From assembly GCA_007129985.1 (NCBI GenBank), contig SKUL01000085.1, forward strand, positions 1 to 28,798: 28,798 nt of DNA. The letters are read 5' to 3'. A model generated the notes under the pieces. It did not search any database. It saw only the letters and a program-made list of their open reading frames with translations, and was not told the origin of the DNA. Each line of letters opens with the position of its first letter. Positions within the stretch are counted from its first letter, which is position 1. Shown one piece after another: positions 15,803-22,859 of the stretch. The DNA is from Flavobacteriales bacterium (GTDB taxonomy: Bacteria; Bacteroidota; Bacteroidia; Flavobacteriales_D; SKUL01). A program made the translations under genes and the position numbers.

Positions 15803-15851
15803 GATTTCAAGCTTCGGGTTCAATTCCCGCAAAGCTGTGGGCGCGAAAGGC

Positions 15852-15859
15852 TACCTTTG
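15852..15859 (+). promoter_or_regulatory. -7 box of the bshA promoter
   Basis: TACCTTTG matches TAnnTTTG exactly and ends 17 bases before the ATG at 15877. No -33 TTG is visible at the right distance. It implies that bshA can be transcribed separately from the upstream hydrolase gene. Confidence 0.55.
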
Positions 15860-15876
15860 CAGTAAATAGTTTGAAG

Positions 15877-17016
15877 ATGCGGATAGGAATTGTATTGTAT
15901 CCCACCTTTGGGGGTAGTGGTGTGGTAGCCACGGAGTTGGGAAAGGCGTTGGCCGATAAAGGTCACGAAATTCACTTTATCACGTACAACCAACCCGCGC
16001 GGTTGGGTGCATTTGGCGAGAACATTTTTTACCACGAAGTGCGCGTGAGTGATTATCCGCTCTTCGACTACCCGCCTTACGAGTTGGTTTTGGCCAGCAA
16101 ACTGGTGGATGTGGTGAAGTACGAAAAGCTCGATTTACTGCACGTGCATTACGCCATTCCTCATGCCTCGGCTGCCTATACTGCGCGGCAGATTTTGAAG
16201 GAGGAAGGCATTTACATTCCCTTTATCACAACCCTGCACGGCACCGATATTACGCTGGTGGGCAAGGACGCATCGTTTGAGCCGGTTATTACCTTCGCCA
16301 TCAACCAGAGCGACGCGGTGACGGCGGTTTCCAAAAGCCTGCGCGACGATACCTACCGGCATTTTTCCATTTCGAGAGACATTGAAGTGATTCCGAATTT
16401 TGTGAATGTGGCCCATTACCCGGAGCGCAAGGAAGGTTCAGAAAAACGTATTTACGCTCCCAATGGAGAGAAAATATTGGTACACATTTCCAATTTCCGT
16501 GAGGTGAAACGCGTGCCGGATGTGGTAGAAATCTTTACCCGTGTGCGCGCCCAAATGCCTGCCAAATTGCTGCTGGTGGGCGACGGTCCGCAGCGCAGCA
16601 TGGTAGAGCACATGTGTCGCGAACTGGGAACCTGCAACGACATTCGTTTTTTGGGTAAGCTCCAGCAACCCGAAAATATCCTTGCCTTGGCAGATTTGTT
16701 TGTTCTTACTTCGGAATCAGAGAGTTTTGGGCTTTCCTCGCTGGAGGCCATGACCTGTGGTGTGCCTGTGATTTCAACGAATACCGGAGGAATACCCGAG
16801 GTGAACATTCACGGTGAAACCGGATTTTTGTCGAACGTAGGCGACGTGGAAAGCATGGCCCGCGATGCCATTAAGTTGTTGAGCGACGAAGAGATGTACG
16901 CGCATTTCAGCAAGCAGGCGCGTCGCAGGGCGGAGGCTTTTGATGTGGCCAAAATCGTTCCGCGCTACGAAGCACTTTACAAACAGGTTGTTGAGAGAGC
17001 CAAAGTAACACCATGA
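15877..17016 (+). CDS. bshA: N-acetyl-alpha-D-glucosaminyl L-malate synthase BshA
   Basis: BshA transfers N-acetylglucosamine from UDP-GlcNAc to L-malate, the first step in making the thiol bacillithiol. The protein has 379 residues, the usual length, with a GT-B fold of family 4. The N-terminal domain starts MRIGIVLYPTFGGSGVVATELG and contains HVHYAIPHA at 89-97 and TLHGTDITLVG at 119-129. The C-terminal nucleotide-sugar domain has NFREVKRV at 206-213, LLVGDGP at 232-238 and the EX7E motif E282-E290 in SESFGLSSLE. The frame runs back into the hydrolase gene, but the family start and the promoter box both place translation at 15877. Its TGA overlaps the ATG of the next gene. BshB and BshC are not in the window. 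Confidence 0.95.
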   Translation: MRIGIVLYPTFGGSGVVATELGKALADKGHEIHFITYNQPARLGAFGENIFYHEVRVSDYPLFDYPPYELVLASKLVDVVKYEKLDLLHVHYAIPHASAAYTARQILKEEGIYIPFITTLHGTDITLVGKDASFEPVITFAINQSDAVTAVSKSLRDDTYRHFSISRDIEVIPNFVNVAHYPERKEGSEKRIYAPNGEKILVHISNFREVKRVPDVVEIFTRVRAQMPAKLLLVGDGPQRSMVEHMCRELGTCNDIRFLGKLQQPENILALADLFVLTSESESFGLSSLEAMTCGVPVISTNTGGIPEVNIHGETGFLSNVGDVESMARDAIKLLSDEEMYAHFSKQARRRAEAFDVAKIVPRYEALYKQVVERAKVTP

Positions 17017-17570
17017 GTGCTGTAAAATACCTGAGCCCACGAATCAGTTACAAGCTCACGCCGGAGTTTACTTCCATCGCGATTTCGGCCAAAGGCGAGC
17101 GCTGGAAAGAAACCTTGTTGATGGCCTGGGTACTCGCGTGGACGGCGTCCGGTTTGTATTTTATTTTTCAGCTTGGAGCCGACTTGCCACGCGACACCAA
17201 ACTGGCCATTGTGGTGCTGCTGTTTTTTTGGGTGTATTTTGAGTTTCAGATTGGCCGTGCTTTGTTTTGGCGTCTTTGGGGAGTAGAGTTGATTCGCTTT
17301 TCGGAAGGACAACTCTCCGTGAAGCGCAGCATCAAAGGCTATGGCAAACGCATGGATTATTTTCTCGACAACATTGCCCAATTTGAAGTGGTAGAGCGGG
17401 CGCCGCGCTCCATTGTAACCGTGATGGAAGACTCGTTTTGGGTGATTGGCGGCGAGCGCATCGCGTTTGAGCACCTCGGAAGAAAGGTGGGCGTGGGTTT
17501 GCAAATCAGCACTGAAGAAGCAAAGAAGCTGCGTGATTTGCTGGAAAAACAGCGGAAGAAGTTTGTGTAG
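17013..17570 (+). CDS. Hypothetical two-helix membrane protein coupled to bshA
   Basis: This 185-residue protein has two likely membrane helices at about 33-53 and 62-84, with a short loop (GADLPRDTK) between them. The C-terminal part from about 90 to 175 alternates strands and turns (VELIRFSEGQLSVKRSI, IAQFEVVERAPRS) and ends in a charged helix. That layout resembles bacterial PH-like membrane proteins, but this is a guess from pattern only. The ATG overlaps the bshA stop as ATGA, so the two are translationally coupled. No thiol-related motif or conserved cysteine pair is visible. No terminator follows before the toxin-antitoxin promoter. Confidence 0.75.
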   Translation: MSAVKYLSPRISYKLTPEFTSIAISAKGERWKETLLMAWVLAWTASGLYFIFQLGADLPRDTKLAIVVLLFFWVYFEFQIGRALFWRLWGVELIRFSEGQLSVKRSIKGYGKRMDYFLDNIAQFEVVERAPRSIVTVMEDSFWVIGGERIAFEHLGRKVGVGLQISTEEAKKLRDLLEKQRKKFV

Positions 17571-17612
17571 TGCTTGAAGGCCTTTGAAAACCAAGTTAAC
17601 ATCTCACAAGAG

Positions 17613-17664
17613 TTTGCTTTGGTTTCAAAATTTACGTACATTTGAGCGTACATTAAAAAGTACA
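17613..17664 (+). promoter_or_regulatory. Promoter and three-site operator of the yefM-yoeB pair
   Basis: TTTG (17613-17616), a 20-base spacer and TACATTTG (17637-17644) form a good promoter. GTACA occurs at 17636, 17648 and 17660, exactly 12 bp apart, each built on a self-complementary GTAC core. The first overlaps the -7 box, the other two the transcript start. As recalled from the literature, E. coli YefM-YoeB binds TGTACA cores with 12-bp centre spacing, so these are probably the autoregulatory sites. Confidence 0.75.
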
Positions 17665-17669
17665 GAATC

Positions 17670-17924
17670 GTGAAAGCCGTTACTATTACCTCGCTACGTC
17701 AGAATATCAAGAAATACCTTGATTTGGTGATTGGTTCTTCTGAGCTTCTTGTGGTGCCAAGAGGAAACGAAGATGATGCTGTTGTTATCATGTCAATGCA
17801 AGAGTACAACTCGCTAAATGAGACCGCACATTTGCTTTCAACCCGCGCCAACAGGCACAGACTGGAGGCCTCGCTTCAGCAGCTGAAAGACAACAATCTC
17901 AAGACCTTCAACCCGGACGAGTAG
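17670..17924 (+). CDS. yefM: Type II antitoxin, Phd/YefM family
   Basis: This 84-residue protein starts at a GTG (17670), with no closer ATG in frame. The N-terminal DNA-binding part (MKAVTITSLRQNIKKYLDLV) and VPRGNEDDAVVIMSMQEYNSL match the YefM fold. The C-terminal tail (about 55-84) is the flexible toxin-binding segment. Antitoxin should neutralise YoeB and, with it, repress the shared promoter. The toxin gene starts 13 bases after the stop. The GTG sits 10 bases after the last start-proximal GTACA site, so the leader is very short. Confidence 0.93.
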   Translation: MKAVTITSLRQNIKKYLDLVIGSSELLVVPRGNEDDAVVIMSMQEYNSLNETAHLLSTRANRHRLEASLQQLKDNNLKTFNPDE

Positions 17925-17937
17925 TTTGTGAATCAGG

Positions 17938-18213
17938 ATGCAAATCAGTTTCACTCCATACGGTTGGGAGGATTTTTGTTACTGGCTCGAGTACGACCCT
18001 GACGTGGCGAACAAAGTCAAGGAACTTATTCGTGATATCCGGCAAAACCCCTTTAAAGGTCGAGGGAAACCGGAGCCTCTGAAACATGATTTAAAAGGCT
18101 TTTGGTCGCGACGAATCTCCGGCGAGCACCGTTTGGTTTACAAAGTGTCAGGAACAAAAGGAGTTAATCAGCAATGTGTTATTTTACAGTGTCGGTTTCA
18201 CTATGATGATTAA
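17938..18213 (+). CDS. yoeB: YoeB-type ribosome-dependent mRNA interferase toxin
   Basis: This is a 91-residue RelE-superfamily toxin that cleaves mRNA in the ribosomal A site. It has the family signature throughout: GWEDFCYWLEYD, then IRDIRQNPFKGRGKPEPLK, then WSRRISGEHRLVYKV, ending FHYDD. Catalytic residues of E. coli YoeB are all present: Glu46 and Arg65 keep the same numbers, and His83-Tyr84 correspond to His88-Tyr89 after a five-residue insertion (in GTKGVNQQ). The toxin therefore looks active. It lies downstream of its antitoxin in the usual order. The gene is convergent with the beta-barrel gene, leaving 67 bases with no clear terminator. Confidence 0.95.
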   Translation: MQISFTPYGWEDFCYWLEYDPDVANKVKELIRDIRQNPFKGRGKPEPLKHDLKGFWSRRISGEHRLVYKVSGTKGVNQQCVILQCRFHYDD

Positions 18214-18280
18214 TGCGATGGCTTTGGCTTTTTGTACACGAGTCAAGGTGGCAATTACAGCTTTCAAAGTTCTGAATTCG

Positions 18281-19027
18281 TCACTCTATTGCTGCTTGCT
18301 TATTGGGTAATACCCACGAAATTCCGGCTGCGCCGTAGTGTGCTCGGTACAACTTTGAAGAAGTAGAACCGAAACTGTTTTCCAATTGGTAGCTGTAGCT
18401 GTGCAGCCATTGAATGTGGACTTCAAACCACCACTGTATGCCGCCCCATTTCCCAAAAATGTTCTCAATTCCGAAGCGGGCTGAACTGCTCCAGTTGAGA
18501 TTGTCGGTTTGACGAATCGAAAAAATTTCCTGAACAACATCTCCGGGATAAGCAATGGGCATTCCAAAGGTCATTGGGGGTGCGAAGTAATGTACGCTGA
18601 GACGGTCGCTGCCGGGAGCCATTAAATCGATTCCACCGCCCAGCCCCACAAAAAATCGCGTGTTGGTGGCAATGGGCATGTACCATGTTGCACCAAGTTG
18701 AAGTTCATAGGTGTTGTGGTTGAGCGATGCAGAGCTGCTTGTTCTGTTGGTGAGTCTCATGCGGCGTTGCAACCATTGTGCACGAACGTACGGCGCAAAT
18801 CTTCCAAATAGGTACTCGCCCCGCAACCCAAAAGCAAAGGGTAAATCCAAATCCAGTTGTCTGGGTGCTCCGGGTACGGTTAAGTCGCCAATTCCACGGT
18901 TCCAGTTGCTGTTCCAGATGGCCGAAGCGTCCACTGAGAGCCGTGGTTGGGCATGAAGTGCCGTTCCCGTCAGAAAAAATAAGCATAATGCAAGTGTCAG
19001 TAATTTTGGTGAATTGATGCAAATCAT
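18281..19027 (-). CDS. Probable outer-membrane beta-barrel protein
   Basis: This 248-residue protein has a signal peptide ending ALHAQ at about residue 27. The mature part is a series of alternating strands rich in aromatic and glycine residues (FAFGLRGEYLFGRFAPYVRAQW, TYELQLGATWYMPI, TRFFVGLGGGIDL, WWFEVHIQWLHSY). It ends near an AHYGAAGISWVL strand, then seven polar residues. That pattern fits an outer-membrane beta-barrel of about 8-10 strands. No specific function is recognisable. It starts 13 bases after the CoA-transferase stop and may be the last gene of a three-gene operon. A role linked to that enzyme is not supported by sequence. Confidence 0.75.
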   Translation of the reverse strand: MICINSPKLLTLALCLFFLTGTALHAQPRLSVDASAIWNSNWNRGIGDLTVPGAPRQLDLDLPFAFGLRGEYLFGRFAPYVRAQWLQRRMRLTNRTSSSASLNHNTYELQLGATWYMPIATNTRFFVGLGGGIDLMAPGSDRLSVHYFAPPMTFGMPIAYPGDVVQEIFSIRQTDNLNWSSSARFGIENIFGKWGGIQWWFEVHIQWLHSYSYQLENSFGSTSSKLYRAHYGAAGISWVLPNKQAAIE

Positions 19028-19040
19028 GCTTGTTCAGGAA

Positions 19041-20120
19041 TTAGTTAGAACTCAACTTAAACGCAACCGAACGGACTCTTCGTGTGTCTTCACTATCAAT
19101 TTTTTCACGTAACACGTAATCCTGAGCAAGTTCAGATTGAAACACCTCTTCCATGTTCTTCACAGCCCCTGCGGGCACGTTGTGTGAAATGAGTTTTTGC
19201 ATCAGTTCATCCCGACCGAATTTTTCGAAAAAGGGCGATAGAGATTCATGCAGTTGGGCTCGGTGCTTTACCCTTTGTGGATTGGTTTCGAAACGCGGTT
19301 CTTCGGCAATTTCTGTACAGCCCAAAATCTCGCACAAGGTTTTAAACTGCCGGTCGCTACCCACAGCCATTACCACGGGCAGCTTGTTGGCAGTGGTGAA
19401 AATCTCGCCATAGGGCGCAATATTGGGGTGCAGGGAGCCTATGGCCTGCGGAATGTGTCCCGCCATCAGGTAGTTGCTGGCCTGATTGGCAAGAGAGGAG
19501 ATGCCCGCGCCTTCCAGACTAACCTGTACATACGCCCCTTTACCCGTTTTTGCGCGTTCAAGCAAAGCAACCAGCAGCCCCTCTTTGAGCTGATGTGCGG
19601 CGAGCAAATCCATAAAAGCCAGGGGCAGTTTGACGGGCGCGGTTTCCGGGGTTCCGTTCATAAACATGTATCCGGTTTCGGCCTGCACCACCACATCGTA
19701 GGCTACGCGGTTGGGGTTAGAATCGAACCCCGTGATTTGCCCGTAGATAAGCTCCGGTCTCATCGCGCTGAGATGCGTATAGTCCAGCTTCATGCGCGTA
19801 AGCGACGAAGGCTTCTGGTTGGTAATGAGGATGTCGCAGTCTTCCAGTAATTGCATAAACACCTTTCGGTCGGCCTCCTCGTAAACGTCCAGAAAGTGAT
19901 AGGACTTGCCGTAATTCACCGAAGAAAAGTAGGCAGAGGCCTTTGTGTGGGGGTTTTCGCCGGGCACCCGCCACTGGCGCGTTACATCACCGCCGGCCAC
20001 TTTGTTTTCAACTTTGATCACTTCTGCGCCGAGCTCGGCAAAGAAAGTTCCAACGGCCGGTCCGGCGAGTACGGATGAGAAATCGAGGATCTTGAGGTGG
20101 GATAACAATTGTGTGCTCAT
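19041..20120 (-). CDS. CaiB/BaiF family (class III) CoA-transferase
   Basis: This 359-residue cytoplasmic enzyme moves CoA between carboxylic acids through an aspartyl intermediate. The N-terminus LKILDFSSVLAGPAVGTFFAELGAEVIKVE is diagnostic. Asp171 in LAFMDLLAAHQ matches the catalytic Asp169 of CaiB and formyl-CoA transferase. GQITGFDSN and the C-terminal helical region with VPAGAVKNMEEVF are also typical. It is at the short end of the family (usually about 380-400). Substrate cannot be read from sequence; fatty-acid, bile-acid-like or dicarboxylate CoA esters are all possible. It lies 32 bases downstream of the TlpA-like gene on the same strand. Confidence 0.92.
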   Translation of the reverse strand: MSTQLLSHLKILDFSSVLAGPAVGTFFAELGAEVIKVENKVAGGDVTRQWRVPGENPHTKASAYFSSVNYGKSYHFLDVYEEADRKVFMQLLEDCDILITNQKPSSLTRMKLDYTHLSAMRPELIYGQITGFDSNPNRVAYDVVVQAETGYMFMNGTPETAPVKLPLAFMDLLAAHQLKEGLLVALLERAKTGKGAYVQVSLEGAGISSLANQASNYLMAGHIPQAIGSLHPNIAPYGEIFTTANKLPVVMAVGSDRQFKTLCEILGCTEIAEEPRFETNPQRVKHRAQLHESLSPFFEKFGRDELMQKLISHNVPAGAVKNMEEVFQSELAQDYVLREKIDSEDTRRVRSVAFKLSSN

Positions 20121-20152
20121 GGCACCAAGTTAGCCAAAATTTACGCGGAGGC

Positions 20153-20740
20153 TTATTCTCCGGTCAGGAGTTTTACTGCCTGCTCGCTGCCCCAGTTCCG
20201 CATCCCTTCGGAACGGTGAATAATCTCATTTTGCGCATTGATCACCAACGTGGTGGGTAGGGAAGATGCTTCGAGTTCCGCAGGCGCTTGCTGCATCGGG
20301 AAATACACGGGCAGATCCCAATCGTGTTTTGCGAGAAAGGCCCGTACTTTTTCGGGAGGATCGTAGGTGACCAATACGAAATGCGCTTCGTTACCGGTTT
20401 GCTCCATCAAGGAGAGGATGGAAGGCATTTCGGCGCGACACGGCGCGCACCAAGTAGCCCAGAAATTCAGGAACAAAGGTTTGTCGGAAAAATCCTCGAG
20501 CACAAATTTGTTACCGTTGAGGTCGGCAAGTTGCCAGTTCAGTGTCGCTGCAGTGAGCGCTTGCTTTTCATTGGCTTTTGTGCTCCCGAAGATACCTGTT
20601 TTAATCAGTCCGCGCTGAACCAAAACCCTGCCGTCGGGTAACACAATGAGAACAAGAATAGCCAAAAGCACCACGTCCCAAAAGATAGAAATAGCCCCCC
20701 GCTGTTTGTAGCGCTCCCAAAGACTTTTAATTTTTTGCAT
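20153..20740 (-). CDS. Membrane-anchored TlpA-like thiol-disulfide oxidoreductase
   Basis: From the ATG at 20740 the protein has 195 residues. One N-terminal helix (about 20-36, IFWDVVLLAILVLIVLP) anchors it in the inner membrane, with the thioredoxin domain outside. The domain has FLNFWATWCAPCRAEMP, with the active-site WCAPC at 97-101, and the cis-proline loop SSLPTTLVI. It probably reduces disulfides of envelope proteins or cytochrome c partners. The frame extends to an ATG at 20791, but that would put an exact TAACTTTG promoter box inside the gene. The preferred ATG is only 3 bases after the box, so the mRNA may be leaderless or nearly so. Confidence 0.9.
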   Translation of the reverse strand: MQKIKSLWERYKQRGAISIFWDVVLLAILVLIVLPDGRVLVQRGLIKTGIFGSTKANEKQALTAATLNWQLADLNGNKFVLEDFSDKPLFLNFWATWCAPCRAEMPSILSLMEQTGNEAHFVLVTYDPPEKVRAFLAKHDWDLPVYFPMQQAPAELEASSLPTTLVINAQNEIIHRSEGMRNWGSEQAVKLLTGE

Positions 20741-20743
20741 GCC

Positions 20744-20751
20744 CAAAGTTA
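20744..20751 (-). promoter_or_regulatory. -7 box of the tlpA-like gene
   Basis: On the minus strand TAACTTTG matches TAnnTTTG and ends 3 bases before the ATG at 20740. The expected start point falls on or just before the ATG. No -33 TTG is visible. Confidence 0.45.
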
Positions 20752-20918
20752 GACATAGCATGGCTTCATTTGAGTATGCTATGTTACACAATATGTCACT
20801 TACCGTTTGTTCGTCTGTGCTTTGTACTCCTTTGTTGGTTGAATGTCTGGTTTTGTCGGTTTATGGAAACTGGCATCAGGCAATTCCGTAAGAGAGTTAA
20901 TTCAAAATCCAAATAGCC

Positions 20919-22268
20919 ATGATTCGTCAATTACTTGCTGTTTTCGTTTGTTCCGGATTGTTTTTTTCCGCCTACACTCAAAATTTGCTCCCCCATATAG
21001 GCGTGTCATCACAACCAGAAATGGATGACACAATTTGTGAACCTCCTGTTTATGACGGTAGTTTTCATGAGGTGGGACTTTTTGTTGGTGATGTTGCGCC
21101 TGATTTCACGCTTTACACTATCCACGGCGAGGAGCGTCAGCTATCACAGATCCTTGCTTCCGGTAAGCACGTGATGATAGTGAACGGAAGTTACAGCTGC
21201 TGGAGATTTCGGGATGTAATCCCAACCATCAATGACATCACAGAGCTTTTTGAGGACCAAATGGAAACGTTCGTTGTTTATACAGTCGAGGCCCATCCTC
21301 ATATCGATCTCTCACCCTATTCGGGTACTCTGTCCACAGGAGAGCGGAATTTTCAAGACAGTGTGTTATTGAGGCAGCCTACTACGTATCAAGAACGGCT
21401 TCAGAACATTCAATTCATGATTGAGCGTGACCCAGTGGTTCCGGAGATTTTGGCTGACGGAACCTGCAATGAGTGGTGGCTCAATTACGGTACGGCTGCG
21501 AACCATGCCTACCTTATTGATCCGGATGGCGTGGTACAAATACGTCATACATGGTTTAATCAGCCACCTCAGGACATTCAATGTGAACTCACGGAGTACT
21601 TTGAGCTCCCGTCTCCGGGGTGTGCCGAGATTGGAACATTTGGGTCTTTTGAAATTGAGGTGGATGAAGAACAGGGCACCTATCAAGAGGGTATTGCAGG
21701 CCAGACGCTGATGGTGCCGGTTACCATTCGGAATTTGTCTGAAACCGATTTTGTCTTCGTCGACATTGTGCGTGATTCTGTTACCACTCCTCAAGCATGG
21801 TTAACCGCGTTGTGTGTGGATATTTGTTTGTCACCTGGTGTGAACGAAACAACTACAGCTATTGCACCTGGTGAATCACAATCGTTTACCTTTTACTTTT
21901 TTACGAACCATGAACCCGGCGAAGGGTCTGCAGTGGTGCGATTCAAGAATGTAACCAACGCTCTAAACACAGAATGGGTAACCTTTTCGGTAAGTACCCA
22001 AAGCGACGAAACCATTACAAGTCTGGAGTCGGTTAATGAGCCGCAAATCCGATTGTATCCCAATCCTGCAGTAAACTGGCTGAGGGTTGCTGGTCTCGGT
22101 AATGACAACACGCCGTGGCAGATTTTTGATTCGGCGAGTCGTCTCGCTGATGAGGGCTACTTTCACACAGGTGAAAACAATGTGTCGGTTGCAGACCTTC
22201 AAAAAGGAGTGTACGTGTTAAGAATAGGTGCACACCCTGCACAAGTTTTGAGATTTATAAAGCACTGA
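20919..22268 (+). CDS. Secreted deiodinase-like thioredoxin-fold protein with T9SS sorting domain (copy 1)
   Basis: This 449-residue protein has a signal peptide ending FSAYTQ. Residues 55-230 form a thioredoxin-fold domain starting VGDVAPDFTLYTIHGEE. Its core NGSYSCWRFRD (89-99) aligns with GSCTUPPF of iodothyronine deiodinases, placing Cys94 at the selenocysteine. VVYTVEAHP puts Glu124 and His126 on the deiodinase catalytic Glu/His, with the same 32-residue spacing from the active residue as in human DIO1 (Sec126-His158). RQPTTYQERL and HAYLIDPDGVVQIR follow. A second His of DIO1 (174) aligns with Pro154. Residues 240-360 form a beta-sandwich with the pair in CVDICL. A T9SS type A sorting domain (LYPNPAVNWLRV to the end) follows. 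The real substrate is unknown; redox or dehalogenation chemistry are both possible. Confidence 0.88.
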   Translation: MIRQLLAVFVCSGLFFSAYTQNLLPHIGVSSQPEMDDTICEPPVYDGSFHEVGLFVGDVAPDFTLYTIHGEERQLSQILASGKHVMIVNGSYSCWRFRDVIPTINDITELFEDQMETFVVYTVEAHPHIDLSPYSGTLSTGERNFQDSVLLRQPTTYQERLQNIQFMIERDPVVPEILADGTCNEWWLNYGTAANHAYLIDPDGVVQIRHTWFNQPPQDIQCELTEYFELPSPGCAEIGTFGSFEIEVDEEQGTYQEGIAGQTLMVPVTIRNLSETDFVFVDIVRDSVTTPQAWLTALCVDICLSPGVNETTTAIAPGESQSFTFYFFTNHEPGEGSAVVRFKNVTNALNTEWVTFSVSTQSDETITSLESVNEPQIRLYPNPAVNWLRVAGLGNDNTPWQIFDSASRLADEGYFHTGENNVSVADLQKGVYVLRIGAHPAQVLRFIKH

Positions 22269-22292
22269 TGATCAGTTTTAAATGCTTATCTT

Positions 22293-22321
22293 AGCCCGCG
22301 GTATTGCTGCCGTGGGCTTTT
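22293..22321 (+). terminator. Rho-independent terminator after deiodinase-like copy 1
   Basis: A 9-bp stem (22293-22301 with 22310-22318, one G-U pair) encloses an 8-base loop and ends in TTTT. It begins 24 bases after the stop at 22268, so the two tandem copies are separate transcription units. Confidence 0.8.
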
Positions 22322-22859
22322 CGGCTGATAGGAGCAAAAGTTTAGCGGTTCAATACATGACTGCCCAACCCAAAGTACGCTTTAAGAGATCTCAACCTGA
22401 CAAAACCCACCTTTCATTTTTCTTAAGGGTGCATGGAATGTAAGACAACTCCTTTTGAGAATGTGTCGTCAGGCAGCGAATGAGCAGTAGTAAAGATAGC
22501 GGTCAAAGCTGATGAAGCAGGTCTTGCTTTTTGTCTCGTATTGGTCTGAATTTTCTGAGGATTGTGAAAAATATGGCCATTTCGGAGCCAAAGGGGGGCC
22601 ATGTTTTAAACCGAAACCCATAGCTGCACCGCAAAGCTGATGTTTTGATTGGAGGTAAATGCGGCTTTATCCCATTAATAGTGCTTTTAGTCGAGAAGGG
22701 GTTACTGCATGCATTCTAATTAATGGTTCGCGCCTAACGCTGCCTTATAGTGGTTTGGAAGGGAGGAGTCGTTTTTTAGGATACCAATATTCAACATGTG
22801 TTTCAGGAACAGAAGAGGCAGGTCTTTGTATTATTAGGGCAACCTGCATTGAAACCATT
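22322..22859. other. 538-bp intergenic region between the tandem paralogs
   Basis: No supportable gene is seen. The frame of the second paralog is open back to 22659, but its first 67 codons show no protein-like pattern and lie before a clear signal peptide. A promoter for the second copy must be here, yet I found no exact TAnnTTTG box. Confidence 0.4.

Noticed and set aside
15814..15829. A tRNA T-arm-like sequence (CGGG-TTCAATT-CCCG) just after the hydrolase gene
   Set aside because: Only a 4-bp stem is present, a full tRNA would have to lie inside the hydrolase coding region, and no matching acceptor or anticodon stem is seen.
14807..15832. A 341-codon open frame antisense to the GH3/beta-lactamase gene
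   Set aside because: It lies wholly opposite a gene with clear catalytic motifs, and its translation has no recognisable domain. Long antisense frames are expected at this GC content.
15664..15876. Upstream extension of bshA into the hydrolase gene
   Set aside because: The extra 71 residues are out-of-frame hydrolase sequence, and both the family N-terminus and the TACCTTTG box place the start at 15877.
22659..22859. N-terminal extension of the second deiodinase-like protein
   Set aside because: The 67 extra residues would hide a clear signal peptide and have no match in the first paralog.
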